Notes under the pieces: generated by a model | What the model saw: only the letters and a program-made list of their open reading frames with translations | Database searches by the model: none | Told to the model about the DNA's origin: nothing | Position numbers and translations under genes: made by a program | Shown: positions 1 to 10,244 of the stretch, piece by piece | Layout of the letters: the number at the start of each line of letters is the position of its first letter | Position numbering within the stretch: the first letter of the stretch is position 1 | Origin: Haematococcus lacustris | Taxonomy: Eukaryota > Chlorophyta > Chlorophyceae > Chlamydomonadales > Haematococcaceae | Assembly: GCA_030144725.1 (NCBI GenBank) | Contig: JASKMD010000003.1 | Coordinates: forward strand, 13,190,376 to 13,254,375 | DNA length: 64,000 bases | Direction of reading: 5' to 3'

Positions 1-81
1 TATTCAGCGGCAGGTGAGCCATCCCTATGCCTCCTATAATCTTGCCTGAGCAAAATTGGAAACATAAACAACGCTCACACT

Positions 82-231
82 TTGAGAATGATTAAAACCA
101 CAGCTACGACTAGTGTTGCCCTCAGTGCCCAAAGCACCGACCACAGTGCGTCGACACGCAGGCTTAGTACTGTTTTGCTGGCTTATCCTGATCAGGACCG
201 TTTCGATCGCTCTGCACTGCCTTGTTCCACG
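82..231 (+). CDS. possible upstream coding exon (unrecognised)
   Basis: An open frame ends at a plausible GT donor after position 231, with no recognisable domain. A second open stretch at about 340-470 in another frame could be the next exon. The only reason to call it is that the clear exon at 688 must have something upstream. It may be the 5' part of the large receptor-like gene or unrelated; the true start cannot be fixed. Confidence 0.2.
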
Positions 232-687
232 GTGACACCAGTCCCTGGGATGCGGTGGTATTGCATGGGTTACGGCAGGGCGTTGGCGGCCTTGGCCTCC
301 GCGTACCTTTTCTTCGTGCAAGTGGGGTTTCCCGTCACGATGGCTGCCTCACCAACAAGCGACGCTGGTGCGGGCAGACATCGGATGGAAACTCCAAACA
401 GGCGCCAACACCGCCTCAACATTGACCATATCGACGAAGAGACTGGGGCTTGGAGCCACCTGCGGTACAATGTAGAGCTGGTGGGTGCTGCTGCGCCGTA
501 GCCTGCGGCCATTACCCGCATGTCCGCCGCATGTTCAAGCATGTCCTAATCAGGCGCATAGAACCTCCTGCTGTTCGCCGTTTTCCCGTCGCATTACACG
601 AGTAGGAGCAATGCATGTCGACGTTTCTTTTGCTCAAACAATGTAATTGACCCCAAAACGAACCCACTGACGTGCATGCCTGTGCAG

Positions 688-836
688 AGGGAAGATCTGG
701 TGCTGCTCAGTCAGGAGTTGCACGTGACGAGCGTCCTGCAGTGTGGGGAAGGGAAGCTCAGACTACTCACCACCAACGTGGCTACTGTGGAGCACTGGCA
801 GACAGGAACAATTGTGGTTGGCGATGCGTCCTGGCG
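688..836 (+). CDS. exon of large extracellular mosaic protein (N-terminal region)
   Basis: The exon starts after a TGTGCAG acceptor and ends before GTGAGT. It reads REDLVLLSQELHVTSVLQ and onward, an alternating hydrophobic/polar pattern expected of beta strands, with no Cys pairs. It is the first well supported exon of the + strand series that continues to about 20 kb. No family was recognised; extracellular location is inferred from the downstream TSP1, PSI and EGF modules. Confidence 0.45.
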
Positions 837-1921
837 GTGAGTTGCATCCTGCTGTTTGCACTGTCTCCTGACCGGGCCCAAGATGTAGCATAGCGATGAT
901 CAAGTTCCAGTTACACTGGCTGTGTCAGTATGCGGTTGGTGTGATGCACTTCTGCTGGCTCTGACAGGTTGATGTACGTAGCAGGTTGCACACATGCCGA
1001 GCAGGCAGCCAGTTTTGCAATTGCTGCGCAGGTGTGCAAAGGACGAGGCAGCCGCGCCTAACCCTTTCTACCTACGAATCCTTTCTCCTCCTCACTCCTC
1101 ACATTGCACATGGGTGCATGCCACGCCAACGTGCCTGGTGTCCTTCCACACTGCCCCGGTAAGGGGGGCCACCGGCACAATGCTCACGGGGCTCAGTCCT
1201 TGTAACATATGTCTTCATCCCTGTCACCATCACCACTGCTCAGCGCCATAAACATTTGTGACATGTCTCATCCCATGTGTGGCATGTGTTGCAATCTCTT
1301 GTGCCACACTGCAACCTCCCGTTTGGTGGCTGAGTTGGTAAATAGTGACTCCGCAATGATTTGAAGGTCATGGGGCCTGTTCCACCTAGCGACATAAGGA
1401 ACTGCTTTGTTATATACGCAAGGTGCCGCAAGGCCAGAGGCATCAACCTCCCTGTGAGGGTGAAGTTTTTCTTTCCTTCCTGCCACGTTGAAGAGCCGCT
1501 TGCAGCACCACTACACCACACACAAAACCTCCCTGCAGGGCTGTGGCCTAGGGCTGGGTTTCCACACACCATTCATCATTCCAACTCAACACCACACATC
1601 TATATCTCAACCTAAACCCCTGCCCTTGGACCAATAAACCAACAACCCATCACCCGTCCCCCAGACTACCTTTTGAAACTAAGGCACTGCACACCCTCCT
1701 CAGTGTGCTAGGGAGGACCAACACATGTGCTGCAGAGTGCCCTCCTGGGAGGTATCTCATAATTGAGCAGGCCATGGGCTGGTTGGGGTTTTTGTAGCGC
1801 GCAAGGCAGCCCAGCATGCCTTATCCACACCCCTGGCGCGACTCATGCCGTTGCTGTGCAGAGCTGACTGTACGAGCAGGCTCATGGCAACGATGTGGCT
1901 GGCCTTATTGTGTGTCTGCAG

Positions 1922-4900
1922 GCAAGCATGGACCAGTGCTTCCGCCATGCCAACATGCACTTCAAGCGACTTCCTCTAGCACACACAGACCACCCCTTCA
2001 ACAGCGAGGATGGGCTGAGGCGACTGCTGCAACGCGCCAGTCAGTCACCGGGCGTGATCCCTAGTGCAGCCATCCTGAACCTAAACATATCTAGTGCGGC
2101 ACATCGCAAGCTGACTGGGTTTTGGGGGAGTGCCTGGAATGGCGTGAAGGCTGTTGGGAAGGTGTGTGCGACGTGTGTCATACAGCTGACAAGGTGGTTG
2201 CAGTCCTCTCCTGCAGGTCAGCATGTGACTGACAAGCCCCTACCGCTCCCTCTTGCTACTGCTGCTGCTAATGGCAACCATCTCATAGCCACCCCAGAAC
2301 TACCCCACATCACATGCTTCTTCTTGCTGACCCGGCTGGAGGAGGGTGAGCCGACGCCCTGCCAACCCCTACCAGCTGCTCTCCTGCTCTGCAGGGTGCC
2401 TTGAATGTGGCATCCAGTGCTGTGTCAGGTGTTGCGTCCGTGGCAACAGGCCTGTACCAGGCAGCAGGCGTGGCGGCGGAACTCGTGAAAGGGAACCCGG
2501 TGGTGCTGGATGGCAGTAAGGTGCGGCCCTATCCAGATGGGCGTGGCCCTCTTGGCTGTGGCTGGCGCCACACTTGGGCTCTATGACATGGTTGTAAGTG
2601 ACCCTCACCATGCTTGAGATGTTGCTCTGTGATGCAAACAGCTGCTTACGTGGTGCAGGAGCTGGACTTGCTGGCCATGAACTGGGACACCTGGAGCCGC
2701 TCGGTGCAGAGCCCTGTCCTGACCTTAATAAGCTCAGGCGGATTGCAGGTGGGTCCGGCTCATACAGTACTGCCATTGCCGTCATCATCCTCACCCTCAC
2801 CGTCACCATCACTATCACCATCACCATCACCACCATCACCACCATCACCACCACCATCACCATCACCATCACCATCACCATCACCAGCACCATCACCATC
2901 ACCATCACCACCATCACCACCATCACCACCATCACCACCATCACCATCACCATCACCATCACAATCATGACTATCCTTATCTTCCAGCCTTAACGGTCAC
3001 AACAGGCTCTGCCAAATGTCCTACAAATCATTTAGTAACCCACAAGCACACATATACGCAGCCCTGCCTCCCAGAATTTTTCCTGTGCTGCCTTGGGTGG
3101 TCACACCCAGCCTGCCGCAGCCACCCAGCATTACAACCCTAGCCACCCCAAACTGGCACCAACCTAGCACACCCCACCAACCAATAGCAGCCACCCACCT
3201 GCAGGTAGTGTGCAACAACTGCTATGCGCACATGGTGGCGGGCATCCAGTTCAACATGGTCATCCGCGGAATGAGCTCCCCTCCCTTTGTGTATGTGGAC
3301 TCCATGCTGGTGAGAGGCAGCACTACCCCTACCATATGCTGAGCTCAGCTTCAACAACAGCCCTGCAACTATTGGACCTCTGCACCTCCAACTATAACCA
3401 CAGCGAGTTGATAGTTATGTGAAGAAGTCCGTCTACTAGCAATAGTATTGGCTGCAACAAGTGACAAGGCAGTGCATGCTAGGTGAACATGTTTAGGTGC
3501 ACCTACATCAACTATCAGACAATTACTACCCTGATCCTGCACCCCCAATCCAGTAAGAGCAAGCTCGGACTTGAGTGAAGTAATCTAGCCACGAGCAATC
3601 AACGCCTGCTGCTTTTTTCCCGTGGCTGCAGCTCACTGTGTACGGTAGCCTGGCCATGAACTTGGATGCTGCGGTGTCGAGCACGGGTCGTGCTAGCTCT
3701 TCCTCACGTCCCCTGTCCCTCGTGCCCGACCGCCAGATCGCGACCATCACATTCCCGGTCGCTTTCATACCGGTGCAGATCAGCTTTGCGGTCGGCTTAC
3801 AGGTGAGCAAGGTCACCTGCTGCCAGCTGACGAAGACAAAAACCCAGCAGCTTCCCGATCATGTGGTATGATCCGGTGCCCTGGCTGCCAATCGGATGGC
3901 TTCAAGGTCTGTTTGGCAGACTACACTACAGTGGCTCCCTCGCTGCCTTGCAAGCGCAAGGTACAACTTTCTGGGCTAGCCCTTGTTAGGTGCTAGCCCT
4001 TGTTAGGTTAGGTCGCCTCCCTGACGTCGAGGTCGTGGTCGGGTGCAGGCTTACGCACATGCCACAATGCAACAATGATCTAGGTGCACTGAATACACAG
4101 CTCACTCCGTCTACCAGAGCCTCGGCCCTCACTAGGGCCTACATAAGAGTGGATCACTGGTGTCCACTCCATAATGGTTTTGTTTGTGTGGAGTTATGTT
4201 CACATGCACATGGCACGTGCACATGGCATGGGCGCCTGCCACCTCAACCATTGCCTAACCCCTGTGACAGGGCTATACCCTAGAGTTGGTATGACAACCA
4301 TGCGCCAATTGTAAGCTGATGACAGCTTGATGGGGTGGCACACACGACTGTGCCACAGCAGGCTGCTGCTGCTGCTGGGCCTTGGGTAGGCGGTCTCGCA
4401 GCCGCTTGTACCCCAGCTCAGGGTACTCATTGCTGCTTTGGCTCTAGCACCCTCGCCCTTGCCCTTGCCCTTGCCCTTGCCCTTGCCCTTGCCCTTGCCC
4501 TTGCCCTTGCCCTTGCCCTTGCCCTTGCCCTTGCCCTTGCCCTTGCCCTTGCCCTTGCCCTTGCCCTTGCCCTTGCCCTTGCCCTTGCCCTTGCCCTTGC
4601 CCTTGCCCTTGCCCTTGCCCTTGCCCTTGCCCTTGCCCTTGCCCTTGCCCTTGCCCTTGCCCTTGCCCTTGCCCTTGCCCTTGCCCTTGCCCTTGCCCTT
4701 GCCCTTGCCCTTGCCCTTGCCCTTGCCCTTGCCCTTGCCCTTGCCCTTGCCCTTGCCCTTGCCCTTGCCCTTGCCCTTGCCCTTGCCCTTGCCCTTGCCC
4801 TTGCCCTTGCCCTTGCCCTTGCCCTTGCCCTTGCCCTTGCCCTTGCCCTTGCCCTTGCCCTTGCCCTTGCCCTTGCCCTTGCCCTTGCCCTTGCCCTTGG

Positions 4901-6780
4901 TGGGCTGGGTGGGCTCAGCTGCCCTGCTCAGCCTTGGTGCGCTTGCCAGCCTTGTATGCCTAACACCAAGCTCTCAGCCCTTCCCTGGTAGAGCCACAGG
5001 CCACACAGGAGGTGTCCACCCCTTGCCTGGCACCCAAACTTCCCACACCACTGCTTTAGATTGGGCTTGACTGCAGGCCAAGCTGACTGTGAGGACCGCA
5101 GTGCCCGGCTCCCTGTCCTTGGGCTTTGACTACACAAGGAGTGTGACCATGGGAGTGGAGTACCGCTCCCAGTGGGAAGAAATGCGCAGGTGGTCACCGT
5201 CATCACCATCGTCATCAGCATCACATGGCCCCTTGGATGCCGCCGGCGTTTGCTGCTGCACGTAAACCTACATTTATAAAACTGCAGGCTATGGCAGGCA
5301 CTTCCAGCAACTAGCGCACAAAAATGGTAACATAAGGGAAGAGTGTTTCAGGAGGGTGGCTCCCTTTTGTCATTCTGGTCCAACTTTGGGCTATAGCCCT
5401 GTCACAGGGGTCAGGCAAAAGTGTAGGTGGAAGGCGCTCATGCCATGGGCATGGGAACATAACCCCACACAGACAAAACACCGCCCCTAGTGAGGGTCAA
5501 GGTGCTGTGTTAGTAGTGCTTTCATTCTTTTTTCTTTAAGTCCATTGGGATGGTTTCAGTACCATTAGCTGGGTCTCATGGCTTTGCCCCGCCCTTGCCT
5601 GTACATCAGCTGATTTGAGCATGACAGTGAGCTGTGACTGCAGCTGTCCACCTCCTTTCTCTGCCTTGTCCATGTATTGCACTGCATGGGCTGTGCCTGC
5701 CATGCATCCATAAGGGCTGCGTGGTCAGTATCTGGTTGGTGTGCCCCTGCAGGGTGCCCTCCCAGACCTTTGACTCCTTTAATACCCACCCCCTGAGCCT
5801 ATCCATGACGGCGGAAACTGACGTGGAGGTCTCCCTCCTGCCCACCCTCACCGCCAGCCTGTGGTACGCCCTGTGCTGCCACTGCTTGCCTACAAGTCGA
5901 ATGCTAGCATGGAAGCTGCAAGGAAGCTGACAAACATGTGTTGGGCCGCCATGTGGCTCTGCCAGGCAATACGTTGATTGGTGTGCAGGAGTGTGACTGA
6001 CTTTGTCATCCAGCCATCAGCTAATCTTGGTGTGCAGCTGGCACTAGCGGCGCCAGGTTGCTCAGGAGTTCAGTACCGTACCTATTATGGCCTGGACCTA
6101 CTGCTGAGCTTAAGCAGGATCGAGCTCAGGGTAAGACCTCAGCCATTGACAGCTGCGACCCCCAACCCTGACCAGACTGCTAGAGTCCTCAAGGCGGTAG
6201 AGGTGCCTGGCTAAGCAGTGCACTAAGCACCCTTACCCTTCCCCCTGGCTCCCCCCCTGCCTCCCCTACAGCTGTGGGCCCTCATGCCCTCATGCCCTCA
6301 TGACCTCATGACCTCATGACCTCATGACCTCATGACCTCATGACCTCATGACCTCATGACCTCATGACCTCATGACCTCATGACCTCATGACCTCATGAC
6401 CTCATGACCTCATGACCTCATGACCTCATGACCTCATGACCTCATGACCTCATGACCTCATGACCTCATGACCTCATGACCTCATGACCTCATGACCTCA
6501 TGACCTCATGACCTCATGACCTCATGACCTCATGACCTCATGACCTCATGCCCTCATGACCTCATGCCAGAGCCCAGTGTGCCTAGTAGGACTTGTTGAG
6601 CTCTGTGCTAGGTCTCACTGCTCTGACCTGCCCCTGGCTTTACACGGCTCCTGCACACAAGGCACACAGCCCCTGGCCCCTGGCTGCTGCTGACGGCTGC
6701 AGGTGCCCCTGACCTCCTGGACCCTGAGCCTTGGGGGCGGCATCCTGCCCTGGAGCACAGTCTTCAACCTGATAGGAAAG
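1922..6780 (+). CDS. beta-rich ectodomain of the mosaic protein, about nine exons
   Basis: Exons that keep coding character between clean AG/GT borders: 1922-2161, 2395-about 2514, 2659-2748, 3205-3309, 3632-3802, 5077-5189, 5753-5863, 5989-6130 and 6703-6780. Several have lengths divisible by three (90, 105, 171, 111, 78). The peptide is rich in short beta-strand patterns (for example LTVYGSLAMNLDAAV, GSLSLGFDYTRSVTMGVEY) and has the motif VVCNNCYAHMVAGIQ early on. That layout recalls extracellular all-beta domains such as the fungal/algal DUF7223 type, but this is only a resemblance. The frame at 2515-2590 is unclear: either the exon runs on to a GTAAGT at about 2591 or it ends at GTAAGG near 2514. 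The next exons encode TSP1 repeats, so a secreted or membrane-anchored adhesion protein is inferred. Confidence 0.5.
2784..2970 (+). repeat. (ATCACC/ATC)n microsatellite in intron
   Basis: About 185 bp of CACCAT/CATCAC units lying between the exon ending at 2748 and the exon starting at 3205. The long Thr-Ile-Thr and Ser-Pro open frames through it are repeat artefacts. Confidence 0.9.
4130..4312 (+). repeat. dispersed repeat, inverted copy of 5375-5505
   Basis: The stretch running from CACTAGGGC through GTGTGGAGTTATGTTC to CCCTGTGACAGGGCTATA is matched in reverse complement at about 5375-5505. A third copy lies at about 56520-56645. The coding exon 5077-5189 sits between the two nearby arms, so the arms are probably two separate insertions in opposite orientation rather than one element. 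Confidence 0.6.
4328..4990 (-). pseudogene. Fanzor-family C-terminal relic with expanded Lys-Gly repeat
   Basis: On the minus strand the end reads EYPELGYKRLRDRLPKAQQQ, nearly the same as the C-terminus of the 60868-61377 relic (EYPGLGYKRLRDKPPKAQQQ). The start side carries the same Lys/Ala/Pro-rich segment. The RuvC-III-like RWLDRD core is missing. Between them the KGKGKG tract, three to four units in the 61-kb copy, is expanded to about 74 hexamers. The piece lies antisense in an intron of the receptor-like gene and cannot make an active nuclease. Confidence 0.5.
4456..4899 (+). repeat. (CCCTTG)n hexanucleotide satellite, about 74 units
   Basis: A pure 6-bp tandem array of 444 bp; the reverse strand reads (AAGGGC)n, that is Lys-Gly codons. 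Flanks on both sides match a Fanzor-like relic at 60.9-61.2 kb, which shows where the repeat came from. Long Leu-Pro and Ala-Leu open frames over it are artefacts. Confidence 0.95.
5375..5505 (-). repeat. dispersed repeat arm (inverted to 4130-4312)
   Basis: Reverse-complement match to 4130-4312 including the TGTCACAGGGGTCAGGCAAAA side and the CCCCTAGTGAGGG end. It lies in the intron between the exons at 5077-5189 and 5753-5863. Confidence 0.55.
6289..6566 (+). repeat. (ATGACCTC)n octamer satellite
   Basis: About 34 units of an 8-bp repeat, nearly pure, with ATGCCCTC variants at both edges. It lies in the intron between exons 5989-6130 and 6703-6780. Confidence 0.95.
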
Positions 6781-7110
6781 GTGCAGCCGTGAGGGCGTGA
6801 CAAAGCGCAAAGCAAGCACACAGGCATGACAGAAGCTTCTCACAGCGCACGACGTGCTTGTTCACGTTCATCATGTGCTTGTTCATGTGCACCATTCCCT
6901 TTGCTTGGCTTGGTGTAACCCTGCTTCCGCCTCGTGCCTGGCAAAGTCAGGCACTAAACTGCCTGGCAAAGTCAGGCACTAAACTGCCTGGCAAACACAG
7001 ACTCACACAGGCTACGAGTGTTGGGTTTCAACGGCATTATGGTAGTTCCCCTGCCAGCTGGCCATGGTGGCGGTGTCATCTAGTTGCTTGCCTGTTTGCC
7101 ACGAATGCAG

Positions 7111-7718
7111 ACTTTCCCGCAGTGCGGCTCATGCAGTGGCTGTCTGGCAGCTCCAGCTGCTGTGGCCCCCACTGGGGCATGGACGCCAGGGGCATGGACC
7201 TCATGTGACAAGGCATGCGGTGGCGGCATGCAGCAGCGAACGCTCGGGTGCTGGGTGAGTTATGGGGCACGCAGCAGTGAGGGGTAGGGGCAGCTGCTGC
7301 TGCTGCTCGCCTTTTGCTGACAACTGTCAGTACCCCTGCCTTGCTGGCTACTTGCTCCAATGCTCACCCCTGGCAACAGCGGCAGCGGTGGCGGTAGGAG
7401 CACATGGATTGTGCCAGCATGCCTGCCATTGTGCACCAAAGCGTCACCAATCCCCAGTACTTCCCTGCAGCTGTTAGTGTCCCTGTCTGTGTTCCTGCAG
7501 CTGCAGCTGTTGCTGAGGGGGTATGGCTGGTGGTCTGGGCTGCTGCAGGTTGAGTCCGCCCGAGCGTTCCAGTCTGATGCCTTGTGTCCCGCCAGCACCA
7601 AGCCAGTCACCAGCCAGGCTTGCAACACCCAGGCGTGCGGGCTGGGGCCCTGCTCGACCGCCTGCACAGCCGCAATGTTGAGCAACACAAAGTGTGACAT
7701 CCAGTGCATGAGTGCACA
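7111..7718 (+). CDS. thrombospondin type 1 repeat, two exons (7111-7254, 7549-7718)
   Basis: Exon one encodes GAWTSCDKACGGGMQQRTLGC, the W-x-x-C-x-x-x-C-G-G-G-x-x-x-R-x-x-x-C core of a TSP1 repeat. Exon two holds its Cys-rich second half (SQACNTQACG) and a further Cys-rich tail. TSP1 repeats are disulphide-bonded extracellular adhesion modules and may be C-mannosylated on Trp and O-fucosylated. The intron carries an A/T-poor spacer and a polypyrimidine acceptor. It belongs to the gene whose exons precede it and continue to 20 kb. Confidence 0.75.
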
Positions 7719-7999
7719 GTAAGTGATGGTGCAAGAGTGTGACCGCGCAGTGAGATCATAGATGCACCCATCAAGTGTTTCTATGCGATAGAGAAGGAAG
7801 ATGGCAATCCGAAAGCATCAGGGCTGCCTGGCCTGTTTGCATCCTGTGGCAATGACAAGAGCTAATCAGTATGTGACCTGAGTGACATGTAACAGCTGTA
7901 CTTTATGCACGTTGGACACATCAATATGCATGCTGTCACGGGGCTGCTGCATATGCACATGGTGAGCGATGCTGGTGCTGATGGCGTGGTCTCTTGCAG

Positions 8000-8172
8000 G
8001 TGTGGGTTCGACAACGGCATGTGTGCCCAGCAGCAAGCGGTGGCAGTTGCCTGCTCCTCCCAGACCACCTGCATCACATGCCTGCAGACGACTGCTGGCA
8101 GCTGTGGCTGGTGCGCAAGCAGCGGCACCTGCATGAATGGTGATTCGGCCGGTCCGTCTACAGGAACATGCG
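8000..8172 (+). CDS. PSI-like Cys-rich module exon
   Basis: The exon opens at CTCTTGCAG and encodes TCITCLQTTAGSCGWCASSG followed by TCMNG, the C-x2-C...C-G-W-C-x(n)-C-M pattern of PSI (plexin-semaphorin-integrin) modules. The end is either 8139 (GTGATT) or 8172 (GTGCGT). PSI modules are small extracellular spacers; the same type recurs in pairs at 14872-15217. A CAG-rich microsatellite follows in the intron (8214-8275). Confidence 0.7.
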
Positions 8173-8213
8173 GTGCGTGTGCCCGCCAATGCATTTGCTT
8201 TGGGTGTCAAAAG

Positions 8214-8275
8214 CCTAGCAGCAGCAGCATGCAGCAGCAGCAGCAGCAGCAGTGGAGGCAGCAGCAGCAGCAGCA
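8214..8275 (+). repeat. (CAG)n microsatellite
   Basis: Interrupted AGC/CAG repeat in the intron after the PSI exon. Confidence 0.85.
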
Positions 8276-8350
8276 TGTTGCCCCTGCACAGCTTTGACCT
8301 GCCCTTGGTGGCTCTGCCCTACAGCAGGCAGCAGGTGGTGGACGACGCAG

Positions 8351-9667
8351 TGTCAGGCAGACGAGCCGCCCCTGGTGCTCACCACGCCCAGCAGCCTAAA
8401 GGCCGGCACCACCAACAGGCTCTCCTGGACAGGCGGACAAAGCTCCTCAGGCCAAGTCAAGATTTATCTCCGTGCCTTTGGATCCAGCATTGTGTCAAAG
8501 CTGTCTGGCTTCTTTGGTGCGTCTGGGCTGGGGTAGGAATAGGGGCAGGGCGGGGCGGGCAGGAAACCCCTCCTGTCCTGCTCTCTAGCAGGTCACCCAG
8601 TTATGAACAGCCCCTTGCTTGTTTATAAAGTAGCCAATATGGTCCCGGGCGTGATGGTAAAGAGGCCTGAGGTTTTTGCCATCTCTGCCGCCAGCCCATC
8701 CACTGCCTCACATTGTGGGTCAGTTTTGACCCCTCACATGTTTGTTCATGGCCCTAGTCATCAGCGTAGGCTGCAGCCACACAGCTGTACAGCATCTTAC
8801 TGTGGTGGCCTGGGTGCACCCACCCTGCAGGCCGTCACCTCCATGCCTTGCCAGTCAACGCCTCATTCCATGACTTCGTCTACATGGCAGCTGGTGGGTT
8901 CCTTCTTGATGCGCTGGGAGTGAGGCAAGGGAGGTGGCCCCAGCCATGGCTGGTATGGCCGCACCTCCACCACTGTTTGTCCATCTGCCCATGTGCCCTG
9001 CAGCCTCAAGACGCCAGCTGGGTGCTGAGGATGATGAGGCTGGAGTGGATGCTCTGGTCACTGGGTTTGGCATTCCACCAGGTAACAGCAGCTTAGCTGG
9101 GTGGCCAGTGCTGGCAGCAGCTTGCTGAACATGCTGAGTAACTGCCAAAGCTTGCCCGTTTCTCGTTGTGTGACTGCTTGTGAATGTGCGGCATACTCGC
9201 ACACTGGCGGCATTGCTTCAAGCCATGGCACCCATGGTGTCAGCAGTCATGCTTAGGTTGCTCTCTTTCAAACCCTGAACCACCCTTGTGTACCACTGCT
9301 CAATGTGCCACTGCCCATCCTGGTCTGCTTTGCTCCTGCTGGGGGTGTCTGTGCAGCGCCACTCTACCCATCGAATGCCACTGCTCATCCTGACCTTCTG
9401 TGCCCTTCTTCATGTCTTGCAGACAACCCTGCACGTGCACATCCACTGCACTGCTGTACCCATGCTCTGCTTGCACCGCTGTGGTCGCTTGCTCTCCTTT
9501 AGGCGGTGTTGCCAACACGGGAAGCTTCAACTGGACGCTGACGCCAGGCCTGCCCAGTGCCGACTACCAGCTGTTCATTGCGTCAGCCTCGGACCCAACC
9601 AACTTTGCCCTCAGCAACCAGTCCTTCTACATTGACGGCACAATTGACACCTTCGAGTGGACTGCAG
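8351..9667 (+). CDS. Kre9/Knh1-like beta-sandwich repeat, exons 8351-8516, 8831-8893, 9004-9081, 9503-9667
   Basis: The first exon reads LVLTTPSSLKAGTTNRLSWT, then GQVKIYLRAF. The last exon has GGVANTGSFNWTLTPGLPSA, DYQLFIASASDPTNFALS and a final strand FYIDG. This is the typical order of Kre9/Knh1-family modules (Pfam PF10342): P-xx-l-xAG-xxxx-lsW-tGG, later NTGsf-W-T-lp-ysDYql-i-ssxdP. In fungi the family acts in cell-wall glucan assembly and GPI-anchored surface proteins; here wall or matrix binding is an inference. The two middle exons are short and their frames less certain. Confidence 0.65.
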
Positions 9668-9873
9668 GTGGGCAACTATGCACTCACTAATGTAGGGCTA
9701 ATGTAGGCCTGCATGTGCTTGTGCTTCCCGCATGACCCTGCCCACCATCCACCTGCCAGCCTCACCTGCCAGCCATAGTGGCCAGTGTGAATGCTTGCTT
9801 GCTGGCACTACGGTCTACATGCACACACAGGGGTTGCGCACCACCCCGCAACCAGTCAATGGCTGCATTGTAG

Positions 9874-10244
9874 GTAACTGGTCGGCATGCAGCCGTAACT
9901 GCGGGTCAGGGAGCCGAAATCGTTCCGTGACCTGCATGCTGGTGAGTAGCCGAGCAGGCTGCATACCTTGAACACAACAGCGCGCCTTTTCCTAACTTCC
10001 GCTCCTAGGTTAAGAGCACCAGCACCAGCACCAGCATTAAGAGTGTCTTTATAACTGACATGGCCACCATGCTCCTCAGGGTGCCATACCTGAATGTTTG
10101 CGCCATGACCAGTCCATGGCTGTCGTGCTGGGTGCTAAGCAGGTGGGCAACAGCTCGTTGGTGAGCAGCACCTTGTGCAATGCAAGCTCTATACCCCCCA
10201 GCGAGGAGAGCTGCAACACCTTTGCCTGCCAGGCCTGCCCCCAG
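9874..10244 (+). CDS. thrombospondin type 1 repeat, exons 9874-9941 and 10080-10244
   Basis: GNWSACSRNCGSGSRNRSVTC gives the W-S-x-C-S-x-x-C-G-x-G-x-x-x-R core. The next exon supplies the remaining Cys residues (SSTLCNAS, SCNTFACQACPQ). Introns have GTGAGT donors. A TSP1 unit after a Kre9-like unit repeats again at 12.7-14.4 kb in the order TSP1 then Kre9-like, so the gene probably grew by module duplication. Confidence 0.75.

Noticed and set aside
2369..2993. Met/Val-rich and Thr-Ile open frames
   Set aside because: Produced by the CAT/CAC microsatellite in an intron.
4335..5070. Long Leu-Pro and Ala-Leu open frames
   Set aside because: They are readings of the CCCTTG satellite in several frames, with no start context or conserved flanking coding on that strand.
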